Part shown: one piece after another, positions 56,425 to 64,000 of the stretch
How positions within the stretch are numbered: the first letter of the stretch is position 1
Layout: each line of letters begins with the position of its first letter
From: Geminicoccus roseus DSM 18922
GTDB lineage: Bacteria; Pseudomonadota; Alphaproteobacteria; Geminicoccales; Geminicoccaceae
Reading direction: 5' to 3'
Length of the DNA: 64,000 nt
Assembly (NCBI RefSeq): GCF_000427665.1
Contig: NZ_KE386572.1
Span: 434,001 to 498,000, forward strand
The notes under the pieces: model-generated
The model's input: the letters and a program-made list of their open reading frames with translations, nothing else
Told to the model about the DNA's origin: nothing
Database searches by the model: none
Program-made: the position numbers and the translations under genes

Positions 56425-57225
56425 TCAGCGCTGTCGCGACGACCTGGTGTTGGGCCGGTCGGTCAGCACCTCGACGCCGGCCTCGCCGAACGCTTTGGTG
56501 AACAGGTCCGGGGGCGGCCGGTTGGTGACCAGGGTGAGCTGGGTGCCCAGCTCGAAGGTGCGCACCGAGGCCCGCCTGCCGAACTTGCTGTCGTCGCAGA
56601 TCAGCACGTTCTGGCGGGCCTGCTGGTAGAGGATCCGGCGCAGGTCGGATTCCTCCTCGCCATAGTCCATCCAGCCGAACTGGGCGTCGCAGGCGGCGAT
56701 CCCCATCACCGCGATGTCGAACACGAACCGGCGCACGAAGGCGATGGTGTCGCCGCCCAAGAGCGCGTTGTCGTTGGCGCGCAGCCAGCCGGGCGTCACC
56801 TTGATGCGCAGGCCGGGCTCCTGGGCCAGCAGCTGGGCGATGTCCAGGGAGTTGGTGATCAGCTGCACGTCGCGCTTGCCGATCAGCGCCCGGGCGAACG
56901 CCAGCGGCGTCGAGCCGGTGTCCACGAACACGGTCATCCCGTCGGCGACCAGGCCCGCCGCGATCTGGCCGATCTTGGCCTTCTCCTTGGGCTTGATCCG
57001 GGAGCGCTCGCCGAGCGGCTGCTCCTCGTCCGGGCGGAACGGCACCGCCCCGCCATGCACCCGGCGCAGCCGGCCGCGCACCTCCAGCTCGTCCAGGTCG
57101 CGGCGGATGGTTTCCTCGCTCACCGCCAGCTCGCTGGCCAAGCCCGACACCCGCACGCGCGGCTCGCGCTCCAGGCGGCGCAGGATGACCTCGTGGCGGT
57201 GCCGGGTGAGCGGAGACGAGGTCAT
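56425..57225 (-). CDS. DeoR-family transcriptional regulator (GlpR-like)
   Basis: 266 residues. The winged helix is at about 8-62 (RHEVILRRLEREPRVRVSGL and ELAVSEETIRRDLDELE), with the DeoR sensor domain VFVDTGSTPLAFARAL, LITNSLDI and LICDDSKFGRRASV. DeoR sensors usually bind phosphorylated sugars. It lies 64 bases after the fused ATPase gene on the same strand as the peptide importer, so it may belong to that operon, which would be an unusual partner for a DeoR protein. Confidence 0.88.
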   Translation of the reverse strand: MTSSPLTRHRHEVILRRLEREPRVRVSGLASELAVSEETIRRDLDELEVRGRLRRVHGGAVPFRPDEEQPLGERSRIKPKEKAKIGQIAAGLVADGMTVFVDTGSTPLAFARALIGKRDVQLITNSLDIAQLLAQEPGLRIKVTPGWLRANDNALLGGDTIAFVRRFVFDIAVMGIAACDAQFGWMDYGEEESDLRRILYQQARQNVLICDDSKFGRRASVRTFELGTQLTLVTNRPPPDLFTKAFGEAGVEVLTDRPNTRSSRQR

Positions 57226-57289
57226 CGGAGCAGGTGTTCCCGAACGGCGGCGCCAGAGGACCGCGATGTTCCCAAGCCAGGCGTCCGGG

Positions 57290-59119
57290 TCAAGCCGCCA
57301 GATGGCATGCCGCGAACTCGTGCTGGCCGACCACCCGCAGCCCCGGCTCGTCTCTGGCGCAGCGGCCGATCGCCAAGGGGCAGCGCGGCCGGAAGGAGCA
57401 GCCGGCCGGGATGTCGATCGGGCTGGGCGGCTCGCCCTCCAACAGGCAGTCCTCGGCCCGGTAGGGCTTGTCCTCCAGCACCGGCACCGCCGAGAGCATC
57501 GCCTTGGTGTAGGGATGCGCCGGGTTGAAGAACACGGTCTGGTTGTCGGCGAGCTCCACCACCTTGCCCAGATACATCACCGCGATCCGGGTGCAGACCT
57601 TGCGGACCATGGCGAGGTCGTGGCTGATGAACAGGTAGGTCAGGCCGTGGCTGGCCTGCAGCTTCTCGAACAGGTCGAGCAGGCGCGCCTGCTCCATCGG
57701 GTCCAGCGCCGAGAGGGTCTCGTCCAGGATCATCAGCCGCGGCTCCAGGATCAATGCCCGGGCGATGTTGATCCGCTGGCGCTGCCCGGCGGACAGGCCG
57801 ATCGGCAGCCGCTCCAGGAGGTCACGCGGCAGCCCCACCTCGGCCATCACCGCCTCGACTTTGTCGCGGATCTCCTTGCGCCCGGCGCCATGGACCTGCA
57901 GCGAGAAGCCGATGGTGCGGCCCACCGGCAGGTTCGGCGGGATGCAGTTGTAGGGGTCCTGGAGCAGGAGCTGGAAGCCCTTGCGCATGGTCAGGCGCTC
58001 GCGCGCCGACATCGCGGCGATGTCCTGGCCGTCGAACATGATCCGCCCCTGGTCGGGCGGCTCCACCCAGGACAGGAGCCGGGACAGGGTGGACTTGCCG
58101 CAGCCGCTCTCGCCGACCAGCCCGAAATTGTCGCCGGGGAACACGTCGAAGGTGACGCCGCGCACCGCCTGCACGGTCTGCTTGCCGAAGAAGCGCTCCC
58201 GGTCGGGCACGGTGTAGTGCTTGGTGACGTCCTGGACCGACAGGATCGGGTGGGTCCGGTCGCCGGCCTGCTCGCGCGCGGCCTGGGCATCCGCGGTGGA
58301 GCGCAGCGGCGGCTCGTTGGTCCAGATCCTGGGCATCCGCGCCAAAAGCTCGCGCGAGTACGGGTCCTCCGGTGCGGCCACCAGGCGCTTGGGCGTGGTG
58401 CGCTCGACGATCCGGCCGCGCGACAGCACCAGCAGGTCGTCGGCGATCTCGGACACCACCGGCACCGAGGTCGCGATGAACAGGATGCCGGCCTTGATGT
58501 CCTCGCGCAGGTCGCGCAGCAGGCGGACGATCTGGGCGGCGACCGTGACGTCCAGCGGCTGGGTGACGTTGTCGCAGACCAGCAGGGTCGGCTCCGCCAC
58601 CAGCGCGTCGACGATCATCGCGCGCTGCAGCATGCCGCCGGAATACTGGCTGGGATATTCCCGGTAGCGCCGGGCCGCCGAGGGGATTCGCACCCGGTCC
58701 AGCAGGTCGATGGTGCGCCGTTGCGCGTCCTTCTGGCCGATCTCCGGGCGGACCGCGCGCAGCTTCTCGGCGATCTGCACGCCCACCGGAAGGGTCGGGT
58801 CGAACGAGCTGCCCGGATCGGCGCCGATATAGCCGATATGCCGGCCGCGCAGCGCCCGGGTCTCGCTCTCCGACATCCCGAACAGGTCGCGGCCGCGATA
58901 GCGCACCGCCCCCTTGACCCGGTGCAGGGGCGGGGCGATCCAGCCGCTGAGCGCCTTGGCCAGGATGGTCTTGCCCGAGCCGCTCTCGCCCAGCACGCCC
59001 AGCACGCTGCGCTCGGCGAGATGGAAGGAGACGCCGTCCAGCACGGTGCGGCGCTCGTGCTCGCGGCGAAGCTCGATCGACAGGCCGTCGACCTCGAGCA
59101 GGGTGGCGGCGGCATCCAT
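57290..59119 (-). CDS. Fused oligopeptide ABC transporter ATPase (DppD-DppF fusion) with degenerate first domain
   Basis: 609 residues holding two complete nucleotide-binding domains. Domain 2 (about 290-609) is normal: Walker A GESGCGKST, Q387, signature LSAGQRQR, Walker B LMILDETLSALD with Glu467, and His500. Domain 1 (about 1-270) keeps Walker A GESGSGKT and YSGGM, but the Q-loop residue is Ala100, the catalytic Glu is Asn184 (VCDNVTQPLD) and the switch His is Thr217 (FIATSVPVV). So one ATP site cannot hydrolyse normally. The C-terminal Cys-bearing extension is at about 565-600. The start overlaps the permease stop (TGATG). Start and fusion are supported by the uninterrupted frame. Confidence 0.93.
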   Translation of the reverse strand: MDAAATLLEVDGLSIELRREHERRTVLDGVSFHLAERSVLGVLGESGSGKTILAKALSGWIAPPLHRVKGAVRYRGRDLFGMSESETRALRGRHIGYIGADPGSSFDPTLPVGVQIAEKLRAVRPEIGQKDAQRRTIDLLDRVRIPSAARRYREYPSQYSGGMLQRAMIVDALVAEPTLLVCDNVTQPLDVTVAAQIVRLLRDLREDIKAGILFIATSVPVVSEIADDLLVLSRGRIVERTTPKRLVAAPEDPYSRELLARMPRIWTNEPPLRSTADAQAAREQAGDRTHPILSVQDVTKHYTVPDRERFFGKQTVQAVRGVTFDVFPGDNFGLVGESGCGKSTLSRLLSWVEPPDQGRIMFDGQDIAAMSARERLTMRKGFQLLLQDPYNCIPPNLPVGRTIGFSLQVHGAGRKEIRDKVEAVMAEVGLPRDLLERLPIGLSAGQRQRINIARALILEPRLMILDETLSALDPMEQARLLDLFEKLQASHGLTYLFISHDLAMVRKVCTRIAVMYLGKVVELADNQTVFFNPAHPYTKAMLSAVPVLEDKPYRAEDCLLEGEPPSPIDIPAGCSFRPRCPLAIGRCARDEPGLRVVGQHEFAACHLAA

Positions 59120-60033
59120 CAGATCGTCCCCCGCAGGAGCATGTTGCGGGCGCGCTCCAGGGAAGCGCCCATCAGGTTCAGGGAGACCAGCGACAGGAAC
59201 AAAAACGCGCCCGGCATGGTCGCGATCCACCAGGCGTTGATCAGGTACTTGCGGCCATCGGAGATGATCGTGCCGAAGGTGGGGGTCGGCGGCTGCACGC
59301 CGATGCCGATGAAGCCCAGGATCGCCTCGAAGATCATCATCCGCGCCACGTCCAGCACCGCCACGAACGCGATCGGCGGCAGGATGTTGGGGGCGATCAG
59401 CACCAGCATGATCCGCAGGTCCGAGGCGCCCAGGATCTTGGCGCCGCGCACATATTCCCGCCGCCGCTCGCCCAGCGTCACGCTGCGGGTCACCCGGGCG
59501 TAGGTCGGCCAGCTGGCCAGGGCCAGCACCAGGATGATGGTGAGCGGGGTCGGCCTCGTGATGGTCAGGATCACGATCGCCAGGATGATCAGCGGGATCG
59601 AGAGCTGCGCGTCGGTCAGCCGCATCAGGATCGTGTCGACCCAGCCGCCCTTGTAGCCGGCGACCAGCCCCACCGCCGCGCCGATCACGAACATCAGGAT
59701 CACGGTGGAGAAGCTGATCAGCAGCGCGTTCTGCAAGCCGATCAGCGAGCGGATGAACAGGTCGCGGCCGAGCTGGTCGGTGCCCAGCGGATGGGCGAAG
59801 GTGCCGCCTTCCAGGAAGAACGGCGGCAGGAACTTGTCCTTCACCGAGATCTTGGTGGGCGACAGCGTGCTGACATAGGGGAACACCACCGCCAGCGCGA
59901 TCAGGATCACGAAGATGATCAGGCCGACCTTGAATTCCGGCCGCTGCCAGGCCGCCTGCCACAGCCGCCGGGTCGGGCCGACCGGCCGGCGCGCGGGAAC
60001 GGAGGTGTCGGCGCTCATGATCTCGGTTGCCAT
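59119..60033 (-). CDS. Oligopeptide ABC transporter permease, DppC-like
   Basis: 304 residues. An N-terminal cytoplasmic stretch of about 30 residues leads to helix 1, then the conserved HPLGTDQLGRDLFIR segment and five further helices. The coupling motif is around GERRREYVRGAKILGASDLR. It overlaps the fused ATPase start (TGATG) and lies six bases after the DppB-like gene. A second ATG at 60018 is in frame. Confidence 0.92.
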   Translation of the reverse strand: MATEIMSADTSVPARRPVGPTRRLWQAAWQRPEFKVGLIIFVILIALAVVFPYVSTLSPTKISVKDKFLPPFFLEGGTFAHPLGTDQLGRDLFIRSLIGLQNALLISFSTVILMFVIGAAVGLVAGYKGGWVDTILMRLTDAQLSIPLIILAIVILTITRPTPLTIILVLALASWPTYARVTRSVTLGERRREYVRGAKILGASDLRIMLVLIAPNILPPIAFVAVLDVARMMIFEAILGFIGIGVQPPTPTFGTIISDGRKYLINAWWIATMPGAFLFLSLVSLNLMGASLERARNMLLRGTI

Positions 60034-60039
60034 CGGCTC

Positions 60040-61017
60040 TTAGCTTTCCAGCCTGGGGTCGATCTGCGCGGCGACGAGGTCGACCAGAATGTTCACCACC
60101 ACGAAGATGACGCTGGAAAGGATCGCCACCCCCTGGATGATCGGGAAGTCGCGCTGGGTGACCGCCTGCACGGTGAGCAGGCCGATCCCCGGATAGTCGA
60201 AGATGTATTCCACGATCAGCACGCCGCCGAGCAGCGCGCCGACCTGCACCCCGAACAGGTTGAGGATCGGCACCGCGGAGTTGCGCAGCACATGGCCATA
60301 CAGGATCCGCTGCGGCCCCAGGCCACGCACGGCGGCCACCTCGACGAAGGTCTGGCGCAGCGTGTCGGCCACCGCGACGGAGAGCGAGCGGATGAAGATC
60401 GGCGACATCTCCACCGCGATCACGATCGCCGGCAGGATGGTGTAGGCGAAGCCGTTATAGCCGATCGAGGGGATCCAGCCGAGCTTGGCGGTCACCACCA
60501 GGGCCAGCACGATCGCGAACCAGAAGTTCGGCAGGGAGACGAACACCGAGGAGGCGTAGATCGCGAACTTGTCCGGCCATCGCCCGGCATGGACGCCGGC
60601 GGCGATGCCGAGCGGCACCGAGATCACGAAGGCGATCACCAGCGCCAGGCCGGCGAGCTGCAGGGTATAGGGCAGCGCCTTGAGGATCAGGCTGGTCACG
60701 CTGGCGCGCGAGCTGACCGTCTGGTCCTGGTTGCCCATGGCGGCGCCGCCGCTCTCGGTCTTGATGTAGGAGGTGCCGAGGTCGCCCTGGACCAGGCCGG
60801 CGAGATAGCGGCCGTACTGGACCAGGATCGGGTCGCGCAGCCCCATCTCCTTGGCGGTGGCCTCGACCATCTCGTCGGAGGCCATGCCGCCCAGGATGGT
60901 GCGGGCCGGGTCGCCCGGCGCCAGGCGGACCAGCGCGAAGATCGCGAACGAGACCACCAGGACGATGAGCAGACCCTGAGCCAGCCGACGGGCGAGAAAG
61001 GTCAGAATGAAACCCAT
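60040..61017 (-). CDS. Oligopeptide ABC transporter permease, DppB-like
   Basis: 325 residues. Helix 1 is followed by RLAPGDPARTILGG and the RDPILVQYGRYLAGLVQGDLG segment of DppB permeases. The coupling motif is VADTLRQTFVEVAAVRGLGP, and near the end YIFDYPGIGLLTVQAV is conserved. It forms the channel with the permease at 59119. A stem-loop of 6 bp separates it from the binding-protein gene upstream. Confidence 0.92.
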   Translation of the reverse strand: MGFILTFLARRLAQGLLIVLVVSFAIFALVRLAPGDPARTILGGMASDEMVEATAKEMGLRDPILVQYGRYLAGLVQGDLGTSYIKTESGGAAMGNQDQTVSSRASVTSLILKALPYTLQLAGLALVIAFVISVPLGIAAGVHAGRWPDKFAIYASSVFVSLPNFWFAIVLALVVTAKLGWIPSIGYNGFAYTILPAIVIAVEMSPIFIRSLSVAVADTLRQTFVEVAAVRGLGPQRILYGHVLRNSAVPILNLFGVQVGALLGGVLIVEYIFDYPGIGLLTVQAVTQRDFPIIQGVAILSSVIFVVVNILVDLVAAQIDPRLES

Positions 61018-61045
61018 GAAGACGTTTTCCCGCCCGCTGGAAGAT

Positions 61046-61062
61046 CAGGCCGCCTTGGCCTG
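61046..61062 (-). promoter_or_regulatory. Small stem-loop after binding-protein gene
   Basis: 6-bp arms (61046-61051 with 61057-61062), 5-base loop, begin 12 bases after the binding-protein stop on the minus strand and before the DppB-like start. It is weaker than the elements at 2336 and 29649 but in the same position in the operon. Confidence 0.4.
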
Positions 61063-61073
61063 GGATGGTGCGA

Positions 61074-62660
61074 TCAGCTGGTGAAATGCGCCTTGGTCGC
61101 GTCGATCGGGCCGTTCGGGTAGAACACCAGCCCCTCCAGGCCATTGCGGTAGCCGTGCAGGAGCACCGAGGTGAACAGGGAGAGCGACGGCGTCTTGGCC
61201 GCGATCACCCCGGTCGCCTTGGCGATCAGCTCGGCGCGCTTGGCCGGATCCGGCTCGGCCTGCTCGGCGTCCAGGGCGGCGTCGATCTCCGGGTCCTGGA
61301 TGCCGTTGATCAGCCCGCCCTTGGGACCGGCCTTGCCGTAGAACATCGAGCGCAGCACCAGGTCCGGCTCCGGCGAGCCGGTCGACCAGCCGCAGTCGAT
61401 CATGTCGCCGAAGCTCGGCTGGCCGGCCTGCTGGTAGAGGCGCGCGCCCCAGGCGGCGGTCTCCATCACCGTGAACTTCACCGGGAAGCCGGCTTCCTGG
61501 AGCATCGCGGCGATCACCTCGCCATACTCCTTGGTCTTGGGATAGAAGCCGGTGGAGGTGACGTATTCCATCTCCGGCAGGCCCTGGCCGCCCGGGAAGC
61601 CCGCCTGCTCCAGCAGTTCCTGGCACTTGGCCGGGTCGTAGACCGGGTAGTTCGGCAGGTCGACATAGCCGAACTTCACCGGCGAGATGTAGTTGCTGGA
61701 ATCGTGGCCGGCGACACCCATCACGCCCAGGATCTGCTCGCGGTCGATCGCGTAGGACGCGGCCTGGCGCAAGAGCGGGTTGTCGAACGGCGGCTTGTCG
61801 CAGCGGAAATGCAGGTACTTGTTCTCGGTCGCGATGGTGCGGCTGAGCTTGACCTTGGGCTCGCTGGAGAGCGATTCGTACTGTTCCGGCTCCAGCCGCT
61901 CGGTGACGTCGATCTCGCCGGCCATCAGCGCCAGCACCCGGGTGGTGGCGTCGCCGATATAGGCGAAATGCACCTCCTCCAGCAGCGGCTTGCCGTTCAT
62001 GTAGCCGTCGAAGGCCTTGAGGATGGTGGTGTTGCCTTCCTGCTTGGCGAACTTGAACGGGCCGGTGCCGTTCGGGCGGGCCTGCAGGGTCGCCGGGTCG
62101 GCGATGTCCTTGGCCGACATGATCGGCAGGAACCCGGCCAGGAAGTAGAAGGCGGCCGCGGGGTAGTTGCCGTTCTTGGTGTGCACCCGCACGGTCAGGT
62201 CGTCGACGATCTCGACCTCGCAGCGGCCGGGATACCAGGCCGCCGGCCGGGTCGGCTGCGAGGCGTATTCGAAGGTCGCCTTGACGTCCTCGGCGCTGAA
62301 CTTCTTGCCGTCGTGGAAGGTCACGCCGTCGCGCAGCGTGTACTCGATCGTGTAGAGGTCGAGGATCTTCTGCCCGGTCGCCAGCTCCCAGACGATCTGG
62401 GTCGGGTCGTCGCTGCCCATCGGCGTGCGGAACAGCTGGCCGAACACGTAGCCTTCCAGGTTGATCTGGGCGAGCACGGTGTGGGAGGTCGGGTCCCAGT
62501 TGCCGGTGACCGGCTCGCCGGACGCGAACACCATGGTGTTGCGGCCCTGGGCGTAGGCCCGCTTGATGAACGGTGCCGGCATCGTCAGGGCCGCGGCTCC
62601 GGCGGCACTGGTCTTCAGGAAGCTGCGGCGCGAACCCGCGACGATCGACGACAACGTCAT
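61074..62660 (-). CDS. Tat-exported peptide-binding protein (DppA/OppA-like, SBP family 5)
   Basis: 528 residues. The signal is a clear twin-arginine type: SRRSFLKTSAAGAAALTMP, cleavage likely after AYAQ. The mature part has the family-5 pattern (SGEPVTGNWDPTSH, then YTLRDGVTFHDGKKFSAEDVK). The ATG at 62660 is preceded by GGAGGGG at seven bases; a GTG at 62666 overlaps that site. It is the first gene of the importer operon DppA-DppB-DppC-fused ATPase, followed by DeoR. A divergent M20 hydrolase gene begins 201 bases away, suggesting imported amides or ureido compounds as ligands. Confidence 0.92.
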   Translation of the reverse strand: MTLSSIVAGSRRSFLKTSAAGAAALTMPAPFIKRAYAQGRNTMVFASGEPVTGNWDPTSHTVLAQINLEGYVFGQLFRTPMGSDDPTQIVWELATGQKILDLYTIEYTLRDGVTFHDGKKFSAEDVKATFEYASQPTRPAAWYPGRCEVEIVDDLTVRVHTKNGNYPAAAFYFLAGFLPIMSAKDIADPATLQARPNGTGPFKFAKQEGNTTILKAFDGYMNGKPLLEEVHFAYIGDATTRVLALMAGEIDVTERLEPEQYESLSSEPKVKLSRTIATENKYLHFRCDKPPFDNPLLRQAASYAIDREQILGVMGVAGHDSSNYISPVKFGYVDLPNYPVYDPAKCQELLEQAGFPGGQGLPEMEYVTSTGFYPKTKEYGEVIAAMLQEAGFPVKFTVMETAAWGARLYQQAGQPSFGDMIDCGWSTGSPEPDLVLRSMFYGKAGPKGGLINGIQDPEIDAALDAEQAEPDPAKRAELIAKATGVIAAKTPSLSLFTSVLLHGYRNGLEGLVFYPNGPIDATKAHFTS

Positions 62661-62861
62661 ACCCACCCCTCCGGTGCTGGCGCCGGTGCGAGATCCGCCC
62701 GGTCGCCGACTTGCGTGCCCTTGCGCACAGACGCTGCGCCGGGCCTTCGTGATGCAGCCCGAATGTTATCGGACATCTTGGAAAAGCCTAGGCGCGCCTT
62801 GCGGCCAGCGTCAACGACGCATACCAAGAAAGCCAACTAATCCCACATAGTGGAAGCTCCC
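62661..62861. promoter_or_regulatory. Divergent promoter region, peptide importer and M20 hydrolase
   Basis: 201 bases, AT-richer near the M20 side. It holds overlapping palindromes GCCTAGGC (62786-62793) and GGCGCGCC (62791-62798), and a TCTTGG/CCAAGA pair (62776-62781 and 62824-62829). None stands out strongly enough to assign a regulator. Confidence 0.35.
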
Positions 62862-64000
62862 GTGGATCGTCCGACCAACTCGACCTGCCCCGAGGGCTTT
62901 CTCGACCGCCTGGACGCCTTCTCGCAGATCGGCACCACCGACGACGGCGGCGTGGACCGGGTCGAGGCCAGCCCCGCCAACGGCCTGGCGCGGCGGGAAC
63001 TGGCGAGGCGCATGGAAGCGGCCGGGTATCGGGTGCTGGTGGACGGCATCGGCAACATGTTCGGGCTCCTGGAGCTGGCGGAGCAATTCGCGGGCCAGGA
63101 GGCGCCTTGGGTTTTTGCCGGTTCCCACATCGACAGCCAGCCGAAGGGCGGCCGGCTGGACGGCGCCTATGGCGTGCTGGCCGCGCTGGAGGCGGGCCAG
63201 GCGCTGAAGGAGCGGCTGGCCGGCCGCCCGGCCAAGGCCAATCTCGCGGTGGTCGCCTGGACCGGCGAGGAGGGTGCACGCTTCCAGCCGAGCCTCCTGG
63301 GCTCCTCGGTCCATGCCGGGATCCTGCCCCTGGAGCAGGCACTTGCCCGCAAGGACGGCAACGGCGTCAGCGTCGCCGACGCCCTGGACGCGATCGGCTT
63401 TCGCGGCCGGGACCAGGCGCCGAAGCCCTCGGCCTATGTCGAGCTGCACGTGGAATGCGCCCCGGCACTGGAGAACAGCAACACCCGGCTCGGCGTGTTC
63501 GACCGCTGGTGGGGTGCCCACAAGCTGGAGCTGCTGTTCACCGGCGCCACCGCCCATACCGGCCCGACCCCGATGGCCAAGCGCAAGGACGCGCTGCTGG
63601 CGGCGGCGGAAGTGATCACCGGCCTGCGCCGCCTGGCCGACGCCGCCCCGGCCGGCGCCCTGCACACCTCGGTGGGCCGGCTGGAAGTGCTGCCGAACTC
63701 GCCGAACGTGGTCCCCGACAGCGCCAAGCTGTTCATCGAGATCCGCTCGGTCGACGCCAAGGTGATGGCCGACACCCATGCCAGGCTGATGGAGCTGATC
63801 CCCTACGCCGCCACGCTGGCCAGGGTCGCGCACCGGATCGTGCGCGACGAGTACCGGGCACCCGGCGCCTTCGAGATCGGCCTGCGCACTCTGGCGCGCG
63901 AGGAGGCCGACCATCTGGGCATCCTGCCGATGAGCCTGGAGACCATTGCCGCCCATGACGCCATGCCGGTCGCGAAACTCTGCCCGTCCGTGGTGATCGC
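62862..64000 (+). CDS. M20-family Zn amidohydrolase (N-carbamoyl-L-amino acid hydrolase/allantoate amidohydrolase-like), 3' end outside window
   Basis: 379 codons are visible and the frame is open to the window end. Metal-binding motifs are GSHIDSQPKGGRLDGAYG (His and bridging Asp) and WTGEEGARF (Glu-Glu), then YVELHVECAP with a further His. This group (AmaB/HyuC/AllC) cleaves N-carbamoyl amino acids, allantoate or ureidoglycine, releasing ammonia and CO2. The GTG at 62862 has GGAAG five bases upstream; the GTG at 62850 has no site, and an in-frame stop at 62838 limits the start. It is divergent from the peptide importer and is probably co-regulated with it. Confidence 0.88.
   Translation, partial: MDRPTNSTCPEGFLDRLDAFSQIGTTDDGGVDRVEASPANGLARRELARRMEAAGYRVLVDGIGNMFGLLELAEQFAGQEAPWVFAGSHIDSQPKGGRLDGAYGVLAALEAGQALKERLAGRPAKANLAVVAWTGEEGARFQPSLLGSSVHAGILPLEQALARKDGNGVSVADALDAIGFRGRDQAPKPSAYVELHVECAPALENSNTRLGVFDRWWGAHKLELLFTGATAHTGPTPMAKRKDALLAAAEVITGLRRLADAAPAGALHTSVGRLEVLPNSPNVVPDSAKLFIEIRSVDAKVMADTHARLMELIPYAATLARVAHRIVRDEYRAPGAFEIGLRTLAREEADHLGILPMSLETIAAHDAMPVAKLCPSVVI

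Noticed and set aside
1-64000. CRISPR array, tRNA, rRNA, insertion sequence or prophage
   Set aside because: Reading both strands I found no regularly spaced repeats, no tRNA-like cloverleaf with a T-loop motif, no transposase or integrase and no phage structural gene.

Overview
The window is about 70% G+C by eye and densely coded on both strands, with many operons joined by ATGA, GTGA or TGATG overlaps. The gene set points to an alphaproteobacterium with a large transport and catabolic repertoire. Markers are a DUF1127 protein, a class III cyclase with TolB-like and TPR domains, BluB, OpgC, and many ABC importers with polyol and amino-acid enzymes. Rhodospirillales/Geminicoccales or Rhizobiales fit, but no rRNA or tRNA is present, so the order cannot be fixed. 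I see no insertion sequence, CRISPR array or prophage.

Layout. 1-6.8 kb: the end of nadC, then a PuuR-like regulator and a polyamine-type importer (binding protein, two permeases, ATPase) with a gamma-glutamylputrescine-oxidase-like enzyme inside the operon. 6.8-14 kb (minus): a dipeptide/glutathione-type importer whose last gene is a gamma-glutamyltransferase without signal peptide. 14.4-19.8 kb: a Tat-exported amidohydrolase with a Cys/His tail, DoxX, an MFS exporter and an outer-membrane porin. 19.9-28.3 kb: single genes for redox and amino-acid metabolism (flavin-binding stress protein, DUF1127, homocysteine methyltransferase, D-amino acid dehydrogenase, class I amidotransferase, DJ-1/PfpI protein, M24 peptidase, cyclase-TPR). 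28.5-36.2 kb: a polyol operon (binding protein, ATPase, permease, FGGY kinase, GlpD-like dehydrogenase, DeoR regulator). 36.4-42.4 kb: a BPSL0067 protein, an SDR, two SRPBCC proteins, an ArsR regulator, DUF2236, and a membrane protein overlapping a secreted serine protease. 42.4-47.3 kb: a polyol-type zinc dehydrogenase and a copper cluster (DUF2946-like, YcnI, CopC-CopD fusion, GNAT). 47.3-53.9 kb: a hydantoinase A/B plus FAD oxidoreductase operon divergent from a three-domain MerR-XRE-cupin regulator. 53.9-57.2 kb: rhodanese, OpgC, BluB, DeoR. 57.3-64 kb: a second peptide importer whose ATPase is a fusion with a catalytically degraded first half, divergent from an M20 amidohydrolase cut by the window end.

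The less ordinary material lies between genes and inside a few proteins. Positions 55540-55656 form an almost gap-free three-way junction of inverted repeats that matches no gene. The hydantoinase/regulator intergenic region carries two classes of repeated box facing a regulator with two DNA-binding domains. Binding-protein genes in three transporter operons are followed by stem-loops before the next gene. All structures were found by reading and hand-pairing the sequence; no folding or database search was run.
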